Shown here: piece by piece, positions 35,839 through 43,564 of the stretch
How positions within the stretch are numbered: position 1 is the first letter of the stretch
Layout of the letters: the number at the start of each line of letters is the position of its first letter
Source of the DNA: CAWVSB01 sp036960375
Lineage (GTDB): Bacteria; Pseudomonadota; Gammaproteobacteria; Pseudomonadales; CAWVSB01
Length of the DNA stretch: 64,000 nucleotides
Assembly: GCA_036960375.1 (NCBI GenBank)
Contig: JBALVY010000001.1
Coordinates: 62,001 to 126,000, forward strand
Direction of reading: 5' to 3'
Program-made: the position numbers and the translations under genes
Notes under the pieces: model-generated
Database searches by the model: none
What the model saw: only the letters and a program-made list of their open reading frames with translations
Told to the model about the DNA's origin: nothing

Positions 35839-37233
35839 TTAACTAACGCCTAAATCCTTTGCTGCCGAATCCAGCGCTGAACGCGCCTTCTCTACCAACT
35901 CGTCTATTTGATCACGAGTAATCGTCAATGGCGGCGCAGTAATCAGACTCTCACCTACTCCACGTAATATCACTCCACCGTCAACACAGTAATCACGACA
36001 CAGGGCACCGGTGGCTCCGTCGCTATCAAAACGCTCACGGGTTTCCTTGTTCTTAACCAGCTCGATAGCACCAAACATACCCATGGCTCTTACTTCACCA
36101 ACCAGAGGATGATCAGCCAGGCTCTTAAGACGCTCACAAAAATACGGTGAGATCTCCTTTACCCGCTCAATGATTTTGTCTTCTTTGTAAATACGCAGTA
36201 CAGCCAACGCAGCTGCGCAAGCAGCCGGGTGACCGGAATAGGTATACCCGTGAGTAAATTCGCCGCCATCGGCTTTAAGCACATCGGCAACTCTATCGCC
36301 CACTAATACGCCACCCAGAGGCTGGTAGCCGTTAGTGACTGCCTTGGCAAAGGTGATCAGGTCGGGTTTAATGCCAAAGGTATCGCTGCCAAACCACTCA
36401 CCGGTACGGCCAAAACCGCAGATGACTTCGTCGACAATCAACAGAATGCCGTACTCATTACAAATGCGCTGAATTTCTGGCCAGTAGGTCGCGGGGGGAA
36501 TAACCACTCCGCCAGCACCCTGCACAGGCTCAGCGATAAACGCAGCCACATTTTCAGCGCCGACTTCCAGAATTTTAGCTTCCAGTGATTGAGCCGCTTT
36601 TAAACCAAACTCGTCTTCACTCAAATCACCGCCTTCACCAAAGAAATACGGTTGGTCTACATGCTCAATATCGGGCATGGGGTTAAATTGCTTGTGCATG
36701 CCATTCATACCACCCAGGCTTGCTGCGGCAATAGTTGAGCCGTGATAACCATTCTTACGGCCGATAATAATTTTGCGCTCAGGCTGATCTTGAAGCGCCC
36801 AATAACGCAATACCAAACGGATATTGGTATCGTTGGCTTCAGAGCCGGAGGAGGTAAAAAAGACATTATTCATATGCGCAGGCGCAATTGAGGTCAGCTC
36901 TTGGGCCAGCTCTATAGATGCCGGGTGCGCACACTGAAAGAAAGTATTGTAGTAAGGCAGTTCCTGCAATTGTTGATAAACGGCATCAGCAATTTCAGTG
37001 CGTCCATAACCCAGCGCACAGGTCCATAAACCCGACATACCATCCAGGATCTTATTACCCTCACTGTCATAGATATACGCCCCGTCAGCCTTAACAATAA
37101 TTCGACTGCCCTTCTCGGCTAACTCATGAAAGTCGGTAAATGGGTGTAAATGGTGCTCTCTATCGAGCTGCTGCAGGTTTTGGGTATTAATATCGAGCTG
37201 CTGCAGGTTTTGGGTATTAATTGACTGGCTCAT
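35839..37233 (-). CDS. class III PLP aminotransferase (omega-amino acid type), 2
   Basis: 464-residue PLP enzyme of the omega-aminotransferase family. I choose ATG 37233: GGAGG stands 5 nt upstream, and the in-frame GTG at 37245 overlaps that Shine-Dalgarno. Landmarks are HHLHPFTDFHELAEKG, FFTSSGSEANDTNIRLV, AEPVQGAGGVVIPP, the Asp of IVDEVICGFGRTGEWFG and Schiff-base Lys297 in TFAKAVTNGYQPLGG. It is not a recent duplicate of aminotransferase 1; they differ throughout. Residues 4-23 are a perfect tandem copy of a ten-residue unit (INTQNLQQLD), caused by a 30-bp DNA duplication. It carries the same promoter module as the other amine genes, so it is probably coregulated. Likely substrates are putrescine, beta-alanine or GABA. 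Confidence 0.92.
   Translation of the reverse strand: MSQSINTQNLQQLDINTQNLQQLDREHHLHPFTDFHELAEKGSRIIVKADGAYIYDSEGNKILDGMSGLWTCALGYGRTEIADAVYQQLQELPYYNTFFQCAHPASIELAQELTSIAPAHMNNVFFTSSGSEANDTNIRLVLRYWALQDQPERKIIIGRKNGYHGSTIAAASLGGMNGMHKQFNPMPDIEHVDQPYFFGEGGDLSEDEFGLKAAQSLEAKILEVGAENVAAFIAEPVQGAGGVVIPPATYWPEIQRICNEYGILLIVDEVICGFGRTGEWFGSDTFGIKPDLITFAKAVTNGYQPLGGVLVGDRVADVLKADGGEFTHGYTYSGHPAACAAALAVLRIYKEDKIIERVKEISPYFCERLKSLADHPLVGEVRAMGMFGAIELVKNKETRERFDSDGATGALCRDYCVDGGVILRGVGESLITAPPLTITRDQIDELVEKARSALDSAAKDLGVS
37161..37220. repeat. 30-bp perfect tandem duplication inside aminotransferase 2
   Basis: Two identical adjacent 30-bp units (37161-37190 and 37191-37220) that keep the frame and double ten N-terminal residues. 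Identity without any substitution implies a recent slippage or recombination event. Confidence 0.98.
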
Positions 37234-37296
37234 AGAGGCCTCCACAATTCAGGGTTCGTGTAATGTGATCACATTATAGAGTAGTTTGGCTCGCTT

Positions 37297-37314
37297 GCCA
37301 TTACCTTTTTGGGG
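37297..37314 (-). promoter_or_regulatory. shared promoter module, copy C (aminotransferase 2)
   Basis: On the minus strand: CCCC-AAAAA-GGTAATGGC, then exactly 18 nt and the consensus -10 TATAAT (minus strand, 37273-37278). It ends 63 nt before the ATG. A TGTGATCACATTA palindrome lies just downstream of the -10 box and could bind a CRP/FNR-type or other repressor. Confidence 0.6.
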
Positions 37315-37336
37315 CATTCTGTATCAGCGCCCGATT

Positions 37337-38236
37337 TCAGGGCAACAAATCCAAACCCTGGCCCATTTTATCGATAAACCAGTCCAGCGCCCGCCCCCTT
37401 TGCCCCGTCTTGAATATCGTATACAGCGGCGTCGCTCCCAAGCCCTCATTGACTGGTAATAACACCAACAAACCCTCTGCCAGCTGCTTTAATATGCGGT
37501 GGCGCGGCAAATACCCCACGCCCAAGCCCCGCTCAATGGCCTCGATTTTATCGTTCACAGAGCCGACTTTTAATTGTTGCTGCGCGGAGAATACCCGCAG
37601 CGACAGTGGCGCCAGCTCACGAGAGGAATCCCTCACTACCACCGAACGAAATTGACGAATATCGTCTTCGCCAAGAACGCGATCCAATGTGCTTAGAGGG
37701 TGAGCCGGTGACACCGCAAACACCCATTCCACCTTGGCCACCTCAACCTGCCGCAAACCTCGAGGCAGAGTGGGCAGCTCAGCAGCCCCCACAGCCATGT
37801 CGGCACGACCATGAATGACCGCATCCCAGGCCCCGCCTAATACCTCTTCGGACAAATTAATCACTATGTCTGGCTTGAAGAGATAAAAGTCTGCCAACAA
37901 GGGGTATAGAACTTTAACCCCCAGCACCGAATCCACCGCAATATTCAGCCTTGACTCCCAGCCCTTGTCGGCCTGGCGTGTCTTCTCTGCCAGCTGCTCT
38001 ACAGCCAGTAACACCTCCCGCCCCTGCTCGAGTAAAAGCTGTCCGGCCGGGGTTAACACGGAGCGCCGGCCTTCTTTTCGAAACAGGACAACATCCAGGT
38101 CTTGCTCCAGTTTTTGTACGGTATAAGTGATGGCAGATGGCACGCGGTACAAGCTGTTTGCCGCAGCCGCAAAGCTGCCTTTGCGGTCAATCGCATCTAG
38201 CACCTGTAATGCATCCAAAGTAATGGGATTATTCAT
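37337..38236 (-). CDS. LysR-family regulator, YhaJ-like
   Basis: 299 residues from ATG 38236 (MNNPITLDALQVL); an in-frame ATG at 38254 is possible. The helix-turn-helix is at about residues 8-60: ALQVLDAIDRKGSFAAAANSL, VPSAITYTVQKLEQDL. The remainder is the periplasmic-binding-protein-like effector domain. It is divergent from doxX, a glutathionyl-hydroquinone reductase and a pirin gene. In E. coli, YhaJ is encoded beside yqjF (DoxX), yqjG (same reductase) and yhaK (pirin-like) and activates yqjF in response to quinone-like products of nitrotoluene, so the same job is likely here: sensing quinones or electrophiles and switching on the three-gene operon. A 16-bp palindrome between the genes is the probable operator. 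Confidence 0.87.
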   Translation of the reverse strand: MNNPITLDALQVLDAIDRKGSFAAAANSLYRVPSAITYTVQKLEQDLDVVLFRKEGRRSVLTPAGQLLLEQGREVLLAVEQLAEKTRQADKGWESRLNIAVDSVLGVKVLYPLLADFYLFKPDIVINLSEEVLGGAWDAVIHGRADMAVGAAELPTLPRGLRQVEVAKVEWVFAVSPAHPLSTLDRVLGEDDIRQFRSVVVRDSSRELAPLSLRVFSAQQQLKVGSVNDKIEAIERGLGVGYLPRHRILKQLAEGLLVLLPVNEGLGATPLYTIFKTGQRGRALDWFIDKMGQGLDLLP

Positions 38237-38267
38237 AAACACATAATACTTCAATATTTTTGAACAT

Positions 38268-38283
38268 AACTATCAAGATAGTT
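38268..38283. promoter_or_regulatory. probable LysR operator
   Basis: Perfect 16-bp inverted repeat AACTATC-AA-GATAGTT in the middle of the LysR/doxX divergent space, the usual position of a LysR-type site. A second AT-rich near-palindrome (GATTTT-TAATT-AAAATC, 38285-38301) follows and may contain the weaker site or core promoter. Confidence 0.6.
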
Positions 38284-38353
38284 TGATTTTTAATTAAAAT
38301 CAATTAATTACAATGGGTCAACTAAACAGTAAATATGAATTTTGGAGAATATG

Positions 38354-38800
38354 ATGTCTACTATCGCAACACAATTGATTCAAACCAACCGCTCTTTCGC
38401 AAGCCTTGCATTACGTGTTCCCTTAGGCCTTACCCTCGCCGCCCATGGCGCACAGAAACTGTTTGGCTGGTTCGGCGGCTACGGCCTTGAAGGTACCGGC
38501 CAGTGGATGGCCTCGATAGGGCTGGAACCGGGCTATCTTATGGCTATAGGCGCCGGTGGCGCAGAATTTTTCGGCGGTCTCGCACTCGCACTCGGTTTAC
38601 TCACCAGGCCAGCGGCTCTTGTCAGCGCATTTACCATGCTAGTCGCACTGGTGGTCGTACATCTAGAGAATGGGTTTTTCCTCAGTAATAACGGCTACGA
38701 ATATGCTCTCATACTATTTGCCGCCAGCCTGAGTCTGATTTTTAGTGGCGCTGGCAGCTGGTCTATAGATCGATTAATTCAATCACCTAGCGCACAATAA
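38354..38800 (+). CDS. DoxX-family membrane protein (YqjF-like)
   Basis: 148-residue DoxX protein with four hydrophobic segments. The family motif is LRVPLGLTLAAHGAQKLFGWFGG followed by GYGLEGTGQWMASIGLEPGYLMA (in parts). I choose ATG 38354, 6 nt behind GGAG; ATG 38351 would have only 3 nt spacing. DoxX proteins are small inner-membrane redox-associated proteins of uncertain chemistry, often linked to thiosulfate:quinone or oxidative stress systems. Here the operon partners are a glutathionyl-hydroquinone reductase and a pirin, with a YhaJ-like regulator opposite, indicating quinone detoxification. Confidence 0.9.
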   Translation: MSTIATQLIQTNRSFASLALRVPLGLTLAAHGAQKLFGWFGGYGLEGTGQWMASIGLEPGYLMAIGAGGAEFFGGLALALGLLTRPAALVSAFTMLVALVVVHLENGFFLSNNGYEYALILFAASLSLIFSGAGSWSIDRLIQSPSAQ

Positions 38801-38813
38801 ACGGAGATTCATC

Positions 38814-39782
38814 GTGGGATTATTAGTTAACGGCAAGTGGCAGGACCGGTGGTATGACACCAAACAAAGTGACGGGGCTTTTGTGCGCGAGGACGCTGGC
38901 TTTCGCAACTGGGTAACCACTACAGGTGAGGCCGGACCAACCGGCTCCGGCGGATTCAAAGCTGAACCCGATCGTTATCATCTCTTTGTGTCTCTGGCAT
39001 GTCCGTGGGCTCACAGAACGCTGATCTTTCGTGGCTTGAAAAAACTGCAGGACATTATTGCCGTTACCGTTGTCGACCCCCTTATGCTGAGTAACGGCTG
39101 GGAGTTTAGCGAGGTTTCTCAAGACCTGCCTATAGCCGATCTCAAGTTTCTGCACCAGGTTTATACTCATGCCCAAAAAGACTATAGCGGCCGTGTCACA
39201 GTCCCTGTGCTTTGGGACAAAAAGCAAAATACTATCGTTAACAACGAGTCGGCTGATATTATCAGAATGTTTAACAGCGCCTTTAATGCCTTTACCGATG
39301 TAAAAACCGACTACTACCCGAGCGTATTACACAGCCAGATCGACGAGCTAAATCAGGTGATTTATGACAGTGTCAACAATGGGGTTTATCGAGCAGGTTT
39401 TGCCACCACGCAAGCTGCCTACGAGGAAGCATTTGACCGCCTTTTCGATACGCTCGATCAATTGGAACTGCGCTTGGCCTCTAGCCGTTATTTGCATGGC
39501 GATACTATTACTGAAACCGACTGGCGTCTGTTCACCACGCTGATTCGTTTTGATGCCGTCTACTTTGGTCACTTCAAAACCAACCGGCAGCTACTGGAAA
39601 GCTATTCCAACCTTGCAGGCTTTGTGCGTGATTTATACCAACAGCCAGGTGTCTCTGAAACGGTGAATTTTGAGCATATTAAAAACCATTACTACATGAG
39701 CCAAATCACTATCAACCCTACAGGTATAGTGCCTAAGGGCACAGCACCCGATTTCAGTCGTCCACACAACAGAGAATTATAA
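38814..39782 (+). CDS. yqjG: glutathionyl-hydroquinone reductase (YqjG/PcpF/ECM4 type)
   Basis: 322-residue xi-class glutathione transferase. The catalytic Cys is in SLACPWAHR; the N-terminal KWQDRWYD, the GGFKAEPDRYHLFVSLACPWAHRT block and the C-terminal helical domain (NNGVYRAGFATTQAAYEEAFDRLF in parts) are characteristic. It removes glutathione from glutathionyl-hydroquinones, salvaging electrophilic quinone adducts. The start is GTG 38814, with CGGAG 7 nt upstream and 13 bases after doxX, so it is cotranscribed. A NESADIIRMFN motif supports GSH binding as in GST family members. Confidence 0.94.
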   Translation: MGLLVNGKWQDRWYDTKQSDGAFVREDAGFRNWVTTTGEAGPTGSGGFKAEPDRYHLFVSLACPWAHRTLIFRGLKKLQDIIAVTVVDPLMLSNGWEFSEVSQDLPIADLKFLHQVYTHAQKDYSGRVTVPVLWDKKQNTIVNNESADIIRMFNSAFNAFTDVKTDYYPSVLHSQIDELNQVIYDSVNNGVYRAGFATTQAAYEEAFDRLFDTLDQLELRLASSRYLHGDTITETDWRLFTTLIRFDAVYFGHFKTNRQLLESYSNLAGFVRDLYQQPGVSETVNFEHIKNHYYMSQITINPTGIVPKGTAPDFSRPHNREL

Positions 39783-39795
39783 GGAGGTCTCTAAC

Positions 39796-40656
39796 ATGCA
39801 AACACAAATCAGAGAACTACAGCAACGCATCCCTGCGCAGGCCACAACCGATGGCGACGGCGTTAACATCAGCCGGGTCGCGCCACCGCTTAAGGCCGGC
39901 CTGCTGGACCCATTTTTACTGCTGGACGAAATTGTCTCAGATGATGCGGCTGATTACATCGGCGGCTTCCCGCCCCACCCTCATCGTGGTTTTGAAACAG
40001 TCACTTATATGATCGATGGCGCGTTTAGCCACAAGGATCATTTAGGTAATGAAGGTCGACTCGTGGCAGGCGGCGTGCAATGGATGACCGCAGGCAAAGG
40101 TGTCATACATTCCGAAATGCCTGAGCAAGATGAAGGCAGACTACACGGTTTTCAGCTATGGATTAACCTACCTGCTGCTGAAAAAATGAGCCCACCGCAA
40201 TATCGTGAAATACATCCGGCACAAATTCCGGTGATTACCACCACCCACGGCGTCGTCGCCAAAGTTATCGCGGGCCAGCTGATTTTAGACGGTCAATCGG
40301 TGACCGGTCCGGTAACCGAGGTGACAAGTCAGCCGGATTACATAGACCTCTATCTGCCTGCAGATTCAACGATAGAGATTCCAGTAGATCCGGATAAAAA
40401 AGTGCTGTTGATGGTATTTGAGGGCGAGCTCAAGGTTGGCGATAAAGACAGCTTATTGAAGCAACAAGAAATGGGCATTCTTGGCGAGGGCAATAGTCTT
40501 CAGCTCAAAACTGGCCAATCCAGCGCTCGGTTATTGCTACTGGCAGGTAGACCACTGAAGGAACCCATTGCTAACTGGGGGCCTTTTGTCATGAATACGG
40601 CAGAAGAAATTGAGAAAGCTATCCAAGACTATCGCGATGGTCGCCTCACCGACTAG
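39796..40656 (+). CDS. pirin-family cupin protein (YhaK/YhhW-like)
   Basis: 286-residue two-cupin pirin. The N-terminal cupin has GGFPPHPHRGFETVTYMIDG, with metal-binding His residues, and MTAGKGVIHSEMP, with the third His and Glu. A strong AAGGAGGT (39781-39788) precedes the ATG by 7 nt. Bacterial pirins include quercetinases and redox or iron-sensing proteins. In E. coli the related YhaK and YhhW are linked to oxidative stress and quercetin oxidation. As the third gene of the DoxX/hydroquinone-reductase operon it probably helps process phenolic or quinone compounds. Confidence 0.92.
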   Translation: MQTQIRELQQRIPAQATTDGDGVNISRVAPPLKAGLLDPFLLLDEIVSDDAADYIGGFPPHPHRGFETVTYMIDGAFSHKDHLGNEGRLVAGGVQWMTAGKGVIHSEMPEQDEGRLHGFQLWINLPAAEKMSPPQYREIHPAQIPVITTTHGVVAKVIAGQLILDGQSVTGPVTEVTSQPDYIDLYLPADSTIEIPVDPDKKVLLMVFEGELKVGDKDSLLKQQEMGILGEGNSLQLKTGQSSARLLLLAGRPLKEPIANWGPFVMNTAEEIEKAIQDYRDGRLTD

Positions 40657-40672
40657 ATCACATTAAACTGAG

Positions 40673-41071
40673 CTAATCCGCGTTATCAGCCACATTCCTG
40701 AACCGGTGAATCTGACGGCGGTCCCTTTTTGTAGGTCGCCCTTGAGTCGCAATACCCGCGCCTGCAGCTTTGCGCAGTTTTGCCTCATCTTCCCGAGTTT
40801 TGATGCTTTCCTCGGTTTCTGCATACAGTAGCTGTGCCTCCACAGCGCTTCGTCTCTGGTCAGACAAGGCAAGTACTTCTACTGTTTTTTCATCCCAGCC
40901 TTGCCTGATACGCAATTTGGCACCCAATACCACTTCTTTGCTGACCTTCACCCTAGCGCCATCATAGTGGACCTTGCCGCCGTCAATAGCTTGCTTGGCC
41001 AGGCTGCGAGTTTTAAAAAAACGGGCGGCCCATAGCCATTTATCCAGCCGTATTTTTTTCTGTTCATTCAT
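40673..41071 (-). CDS. hslR: Hsp15, ribosome-associated heat-shock protein (S4 domain)
   Basis: 132-residue RNA-binding protein. The S4 domain is at the N-terminus: IRLDKWLWAARFFKTRSLAKQAIDGGKVHYDG (in parts: RLDKWLWAARF, TRSLAKQAI). The C-terminal half is basic and helical, ending GRPTKRDRRQIHRF. In E. coli, Hsp15 binds 50S subunits that still carry a nascent chain and peptidyl-tRNA and helps recycle them. The start ATG 41071 overlaps the stop region of yrfG by 8 bases (41064-41071). The yrfG-hslR order is the same as in E. coli, but hslO (Hsp33) does not follow here; the next gene is the convergent pirin. Confidence 0.93.
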   Translation of the reverse strand: MNEQKKIRLDKWLWAARFFKTRSLAKQAIDGGKVHYDGARVKVSKEVVLGAKLRIRQGWDEKTVEVLALSDQRRSAVEAQLLYAETEESIKTREDEAKLRKAAGAGIATQGRPTKRDRRQIHRFRNVADNAD

Positions 41072-41723
41072 CGTTGGGCATAATCTCGTCAAAGTGATGG
41101 ATAGCGGGATAACACAAGTTCTGTCGATGCCCGCCTTTGCTATCTGGCTCTAACAATGTCACCAGATGGACAATACCAAAATCTTCGGCAGCCTTGAGGA
41201 CAGTTTCATTATCGTCAATAAGCAAAGTTCTCTCTGGGTCAAAATGATGTTCCTGATGTAGCTGCTGCCAAAATGCCTGCTGCTCCTTGGGGGCATTGTA
41301 GTCATGCGCCACTACGATAGCATCCAGCAGGGGGCGTAAATCATACTGCCGCATTTTAACCGCTACGCTATCGTGATGCGCGTTGGTAACAATCAAACTC
41401 TTGCGATGGCTATTCTTCAAGGCAAGTAGAAACTCATCAACGTAAGGTCGTTTGGCTACCAGATGATTAATCTCCTCCTTTAGCGCCGGAATATCCACAT
41501 CCAGTTGCTCGGACCAATAATCCGTACAATACCATTCCAGGCTGCCCTGCTGTGCAGTAAACCGGGCAATGAGCTGCAGCCTCGCTTGCTCAGCCGACAC
41601 CTGATGAATTTCAGCATAGCGGCGCGGTAAATGATGTAGCCAAAACTGATTATCAAAATGTAAATCGAGCAGGGTGCCATCCATATCCAGCAACACCGTA
41701 TCAATTTGAGCCCAATCTAGCAT
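41064..41723 (-). CDS. yrfG: GMP/IMP nucleotidase YrfG (HAD family)
   Basis: 219-residue HAD-superfamily phosphatase. Motif I is VLLDMDGTLLDLHFDNQFW (nucleophile Asp), motif II SLIVTNAH, motif III with Lys PKEQQAFW, and motif IV LLIDDNETVLKAA. The phrase LEWYCTDYWSEQLDVDI closely matches E. coli YrfG as I remember it, an enzyme that dephosphorylates GMP and IMP. It is cotranscribed with hslR and divergent from nudE; in E. coli yrfG, hslR and nudE are also neighbours. Confidence 0.92.
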   Translation of the reverse strand: MLDWAQIDTVLLDMDGTLLDLHFDNQFWLHHLPRRYAEIHQVSAEQARLQLIARFTAQQGSLEWYCTDYWSEQLDVDIPALKEEINHLVAKRPYVDEFLLALKNSHRKSLIVTNAHHDSVAVKMRQYDLRPLLDAIVVAHDYNAPKEQQAFWQQLHQEHHFDPERTLLIDDNETVLKAAEDFGIVHLVTLLEPDSKGGHRQNLCYPAIHHFDEIMPNDE

Positions 41724-41810
41724 TCCATTTTCCCACTCTAAAGCGTCAATTTCCGGTAAAGTCCCGCCACAAGAGTGTATAGTTTACCCGAAGAATAACG
41801 AGTATTTACT

Positions 41811-42371
41811 GTGAAAAAAGTTTTACCTGAAGTGACAGCCAGCCAGTGGCTAACCCACTCACGGCTGTTTCATGTGGAAGAATTACAACTGAAATTCAGC
41901 AATGGTGTCGAGCGTACTTATGAGCGACTTAACCCGGGCTACCATCGGGCTGTTATGGTTCTTCCCATGTTGGATGATGACACCCTGCTACTGGTACGCG
42001 AATATGGCGCAGGTCTGGGCGACTATTATTTATCCTTTCCCAAGGGGGCGATAGATAGCGGAGAAACCAATATGCAAGCGGCAAACCGCGAATTAATGGA
42101 GGAAGCTGGCCATGGTGCGCAAGTACTTACTTACCTTACACGTCTTAGCTTATCGCCTTCTTATATGGGGAATCAGATGGACATCATCCTTGGCCAAGAC
42201 TTGTATCCGCAGCGGCTGGCTGGCGATGAACCCGAACAACTGGAGGTCGTTGCGCTAAGTTTTGCTCAGGTAGAACAAATGATCAGCAAAGGCGAAATAA
42301 TGGAAGCCTATGCAGTTGCCGCCTTCTACATGCTGAAAGCCCGCAGGGATACTGCTCATGACGCTGGCTGA
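41811..42371 (+). CDS. nudE: ADP compounds hydrolase NudE
   Basis: 186-residue Nudix enzyme acting on ADP-ribose, NADH and diadenosine polyphosphates. The box is complete: GAIDSGE, TNMQAAN, RELMEEAGHG at about residues 77-100. The start is GTG 41811 with a weak Shine-Dalgarno. It is divergent from yrfG-hslR and overlaps cysQ by 14 bases, so the two are cotranscribed. The conserved neighbourhood makes the assignment firm. Confidence 0.92.
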   Translation: MKKVLPEVTASQWLTHSRLFHVEELQLKFSNGVERTYERLNPGYHRAVMVLPMLDDDTLLLVREYGAGLGDYYLSFPKGAIDSGETNMQAANRELMEEAGHGAQVLTYLTRLSLSPSYMGNQMDIILGQDLYPQRLAGDEPEQLEVVALSFAQVEQMISKGEIMEAYAVAAFYMLKARRDTAHDAG

Positions 42372-43179
42372 TAAACTGCTGCCACTATGTCAACTAGCCG
42401 GTGCTGCCATCATGGAGGTATATCGACAACCCGGCGATGTAGCGGTAGAGAGAAAAAGCGACAATACACCGGTTACCCAAGCAGATCATCTGGCCAATAG
42501 CATTTTGTGTGCCGGGCTCGAGCAGCTTGAGCCTGACACGCCTATTATCTCGGAGGAAAACAAGGCGCTGCCTCTCGCCGAGCGGCAACAATGGCCTCGA
42601 TACTGGTTAATAGACCCATTGGATGGAACCAAAGAATTCATTAATGGCACTGGCGAATTCTGCTGCTGCATAGCGCTAATGGAAAACCAACAACCCAGCT
42701 TTGGGTTTATCTACGCTCCGGCGACTAACGAAGCCTGGTGGGGCGGTATCAACTGTCCGCCGATGAAACTTGCCAAGGGACAACAAATACCTCTTCCTTG
42801 CGGTGACTCTATTAACATCACCATGGTCGCCAGTCACCGAGGCTATATGCTTAGCGCTGTGTGCAAGCTGATAGAGCAACTGGAAAACGCCCTGGGGCCG
42901 GTCACTCGAATAGAGCTCGGCAGCGCCCTAAAGTATTGCCAATTAGCTGAAGGCAGTGGCCATATATACCCTTCTCTGGGTTTAACCAGTGAATGGGACA
43001 GTGCTGCAGGCCAGGCAATTCTTGCCGCCAGCGGTGGTCAGATAGTCACCAGACAAGATCAAGCTTTGAAATATAATCAGTCGGAGAGCCTGCTCAACCC
43101 GCCCTTTTATGCGCTTTCTGGTGCAGCGGATATACAGAAACGGTTATCGGCCGCGATTTTTGATAAAAAATCGGTATAA
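42358..43179 (+). CDS. cysQ: 3'(2'),5'-bisphosphate nucleotidase CysQ
   Basis: 273-residue lithium-sensitive inositol-phosphatase-family enzyme that removes the 3' phosphate from PAP and PAPS, by-products of sulfate activation and sulfotransfer. The metal motifs are EENKAL, LIDPLDGTKEFING and SEWDSAAGQAIL. Its start overlaps nudE by 14 bases. The TPR-sulfotransferase in this window would produce PAP, giving CysQ an additional local substrate, although housekeeping use is sufficient to explain it. Confidence 0.94.
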   Translation: MTLADKLLPLCQLAGAAIMEVYRQPGDVAVERKSDNTPVTQADHLANSILCAGLEQLEPDTPIISEENKALPLAERQQWPRYWLIDPLDGTKEFINGTGEFCCCIALMENQQPSFGFIYAPATNEAWWGGINCPPMKLAKGQQIPLPCGDSINITMVASHRGYMLSAVCKLIEQLENALGPVTRIELGSALKYCQLAEGSGHIYPSLGLTSEWDSAAGQAILAASGGQIVTRQDQALKYNQSESLLNPPFYALSGAADIQKRLSAAIFDKKSV

Positions 43180-43564
43180 CCAGCACAAACAAAGATCACC
43201 AATATAGTCTATGCTTTGGACAAGAAAAACGAGAATAAAGGAAGGTGCCCTGCGGGCGATGTTGCTCGCTAATCGATTTTAGCGACTATCCAACGGTTAA
43301 GCCGTCCAACAATTCGTTTCGAACCCTGCCTGCATATTGCGGGCTTTGTGTTTTCGTGTTTTCCCCAGCAGGCAAGGATACGCCTGCAACCATCTGGTCC
43401 GTCTGACTACTAGCGACATAAACTGTCGCTATTTTTTTGTCTATACTGTTTATGTCTCTTCAACCGCTGGCTCTTTGGTTAGACGAGGCTTCCACCAACT
43501 GATCGTAACCGGCACCACAAACGCAAGCTCCTCGCACCCAACCCCCAAACCCGATCAATACACG
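43180..43564. other. 385-bp intergenic region ending in a terminator; possible small RNA
   Basis: No credible protein gene. It contains three hairpins on the plus strand: TCGCTAA/TTAGCGA (43266-43285), GCAGGC/GCCTGC (43368-43387) and the terminator at 43411-43438. The terminator is 230 bases behind cysQ, too far for a normal operon end, so it closes either a long 3' UTR or a separate RNA. I found no match to 6S, SRP, tmRNA or RNase P RNA by eye. Confidence 0.4.
43411..43438 (+). terminator. intrinsic terminator in the cysQ/kinase gap
   Basis: TAGCGACA-TAAAC-TGTCGCTA followed by T7, an ideal Rho-independent terminator on the plus strand. Confidence 0.93.

Noticed and set aside
26780..37233. 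the two aminotransferases as a recent gene duplication
   Set aside because: They share only family motifs and differ in most other positions, so they are separate family members.
43240..43345. possible tRNA or 6S RNA around the TTTCGAACCC sequence
   Set aside because: No cloverleaf can be folded in either direction, and the length and core sequences of 6S, SRP or tmRNA are missing.
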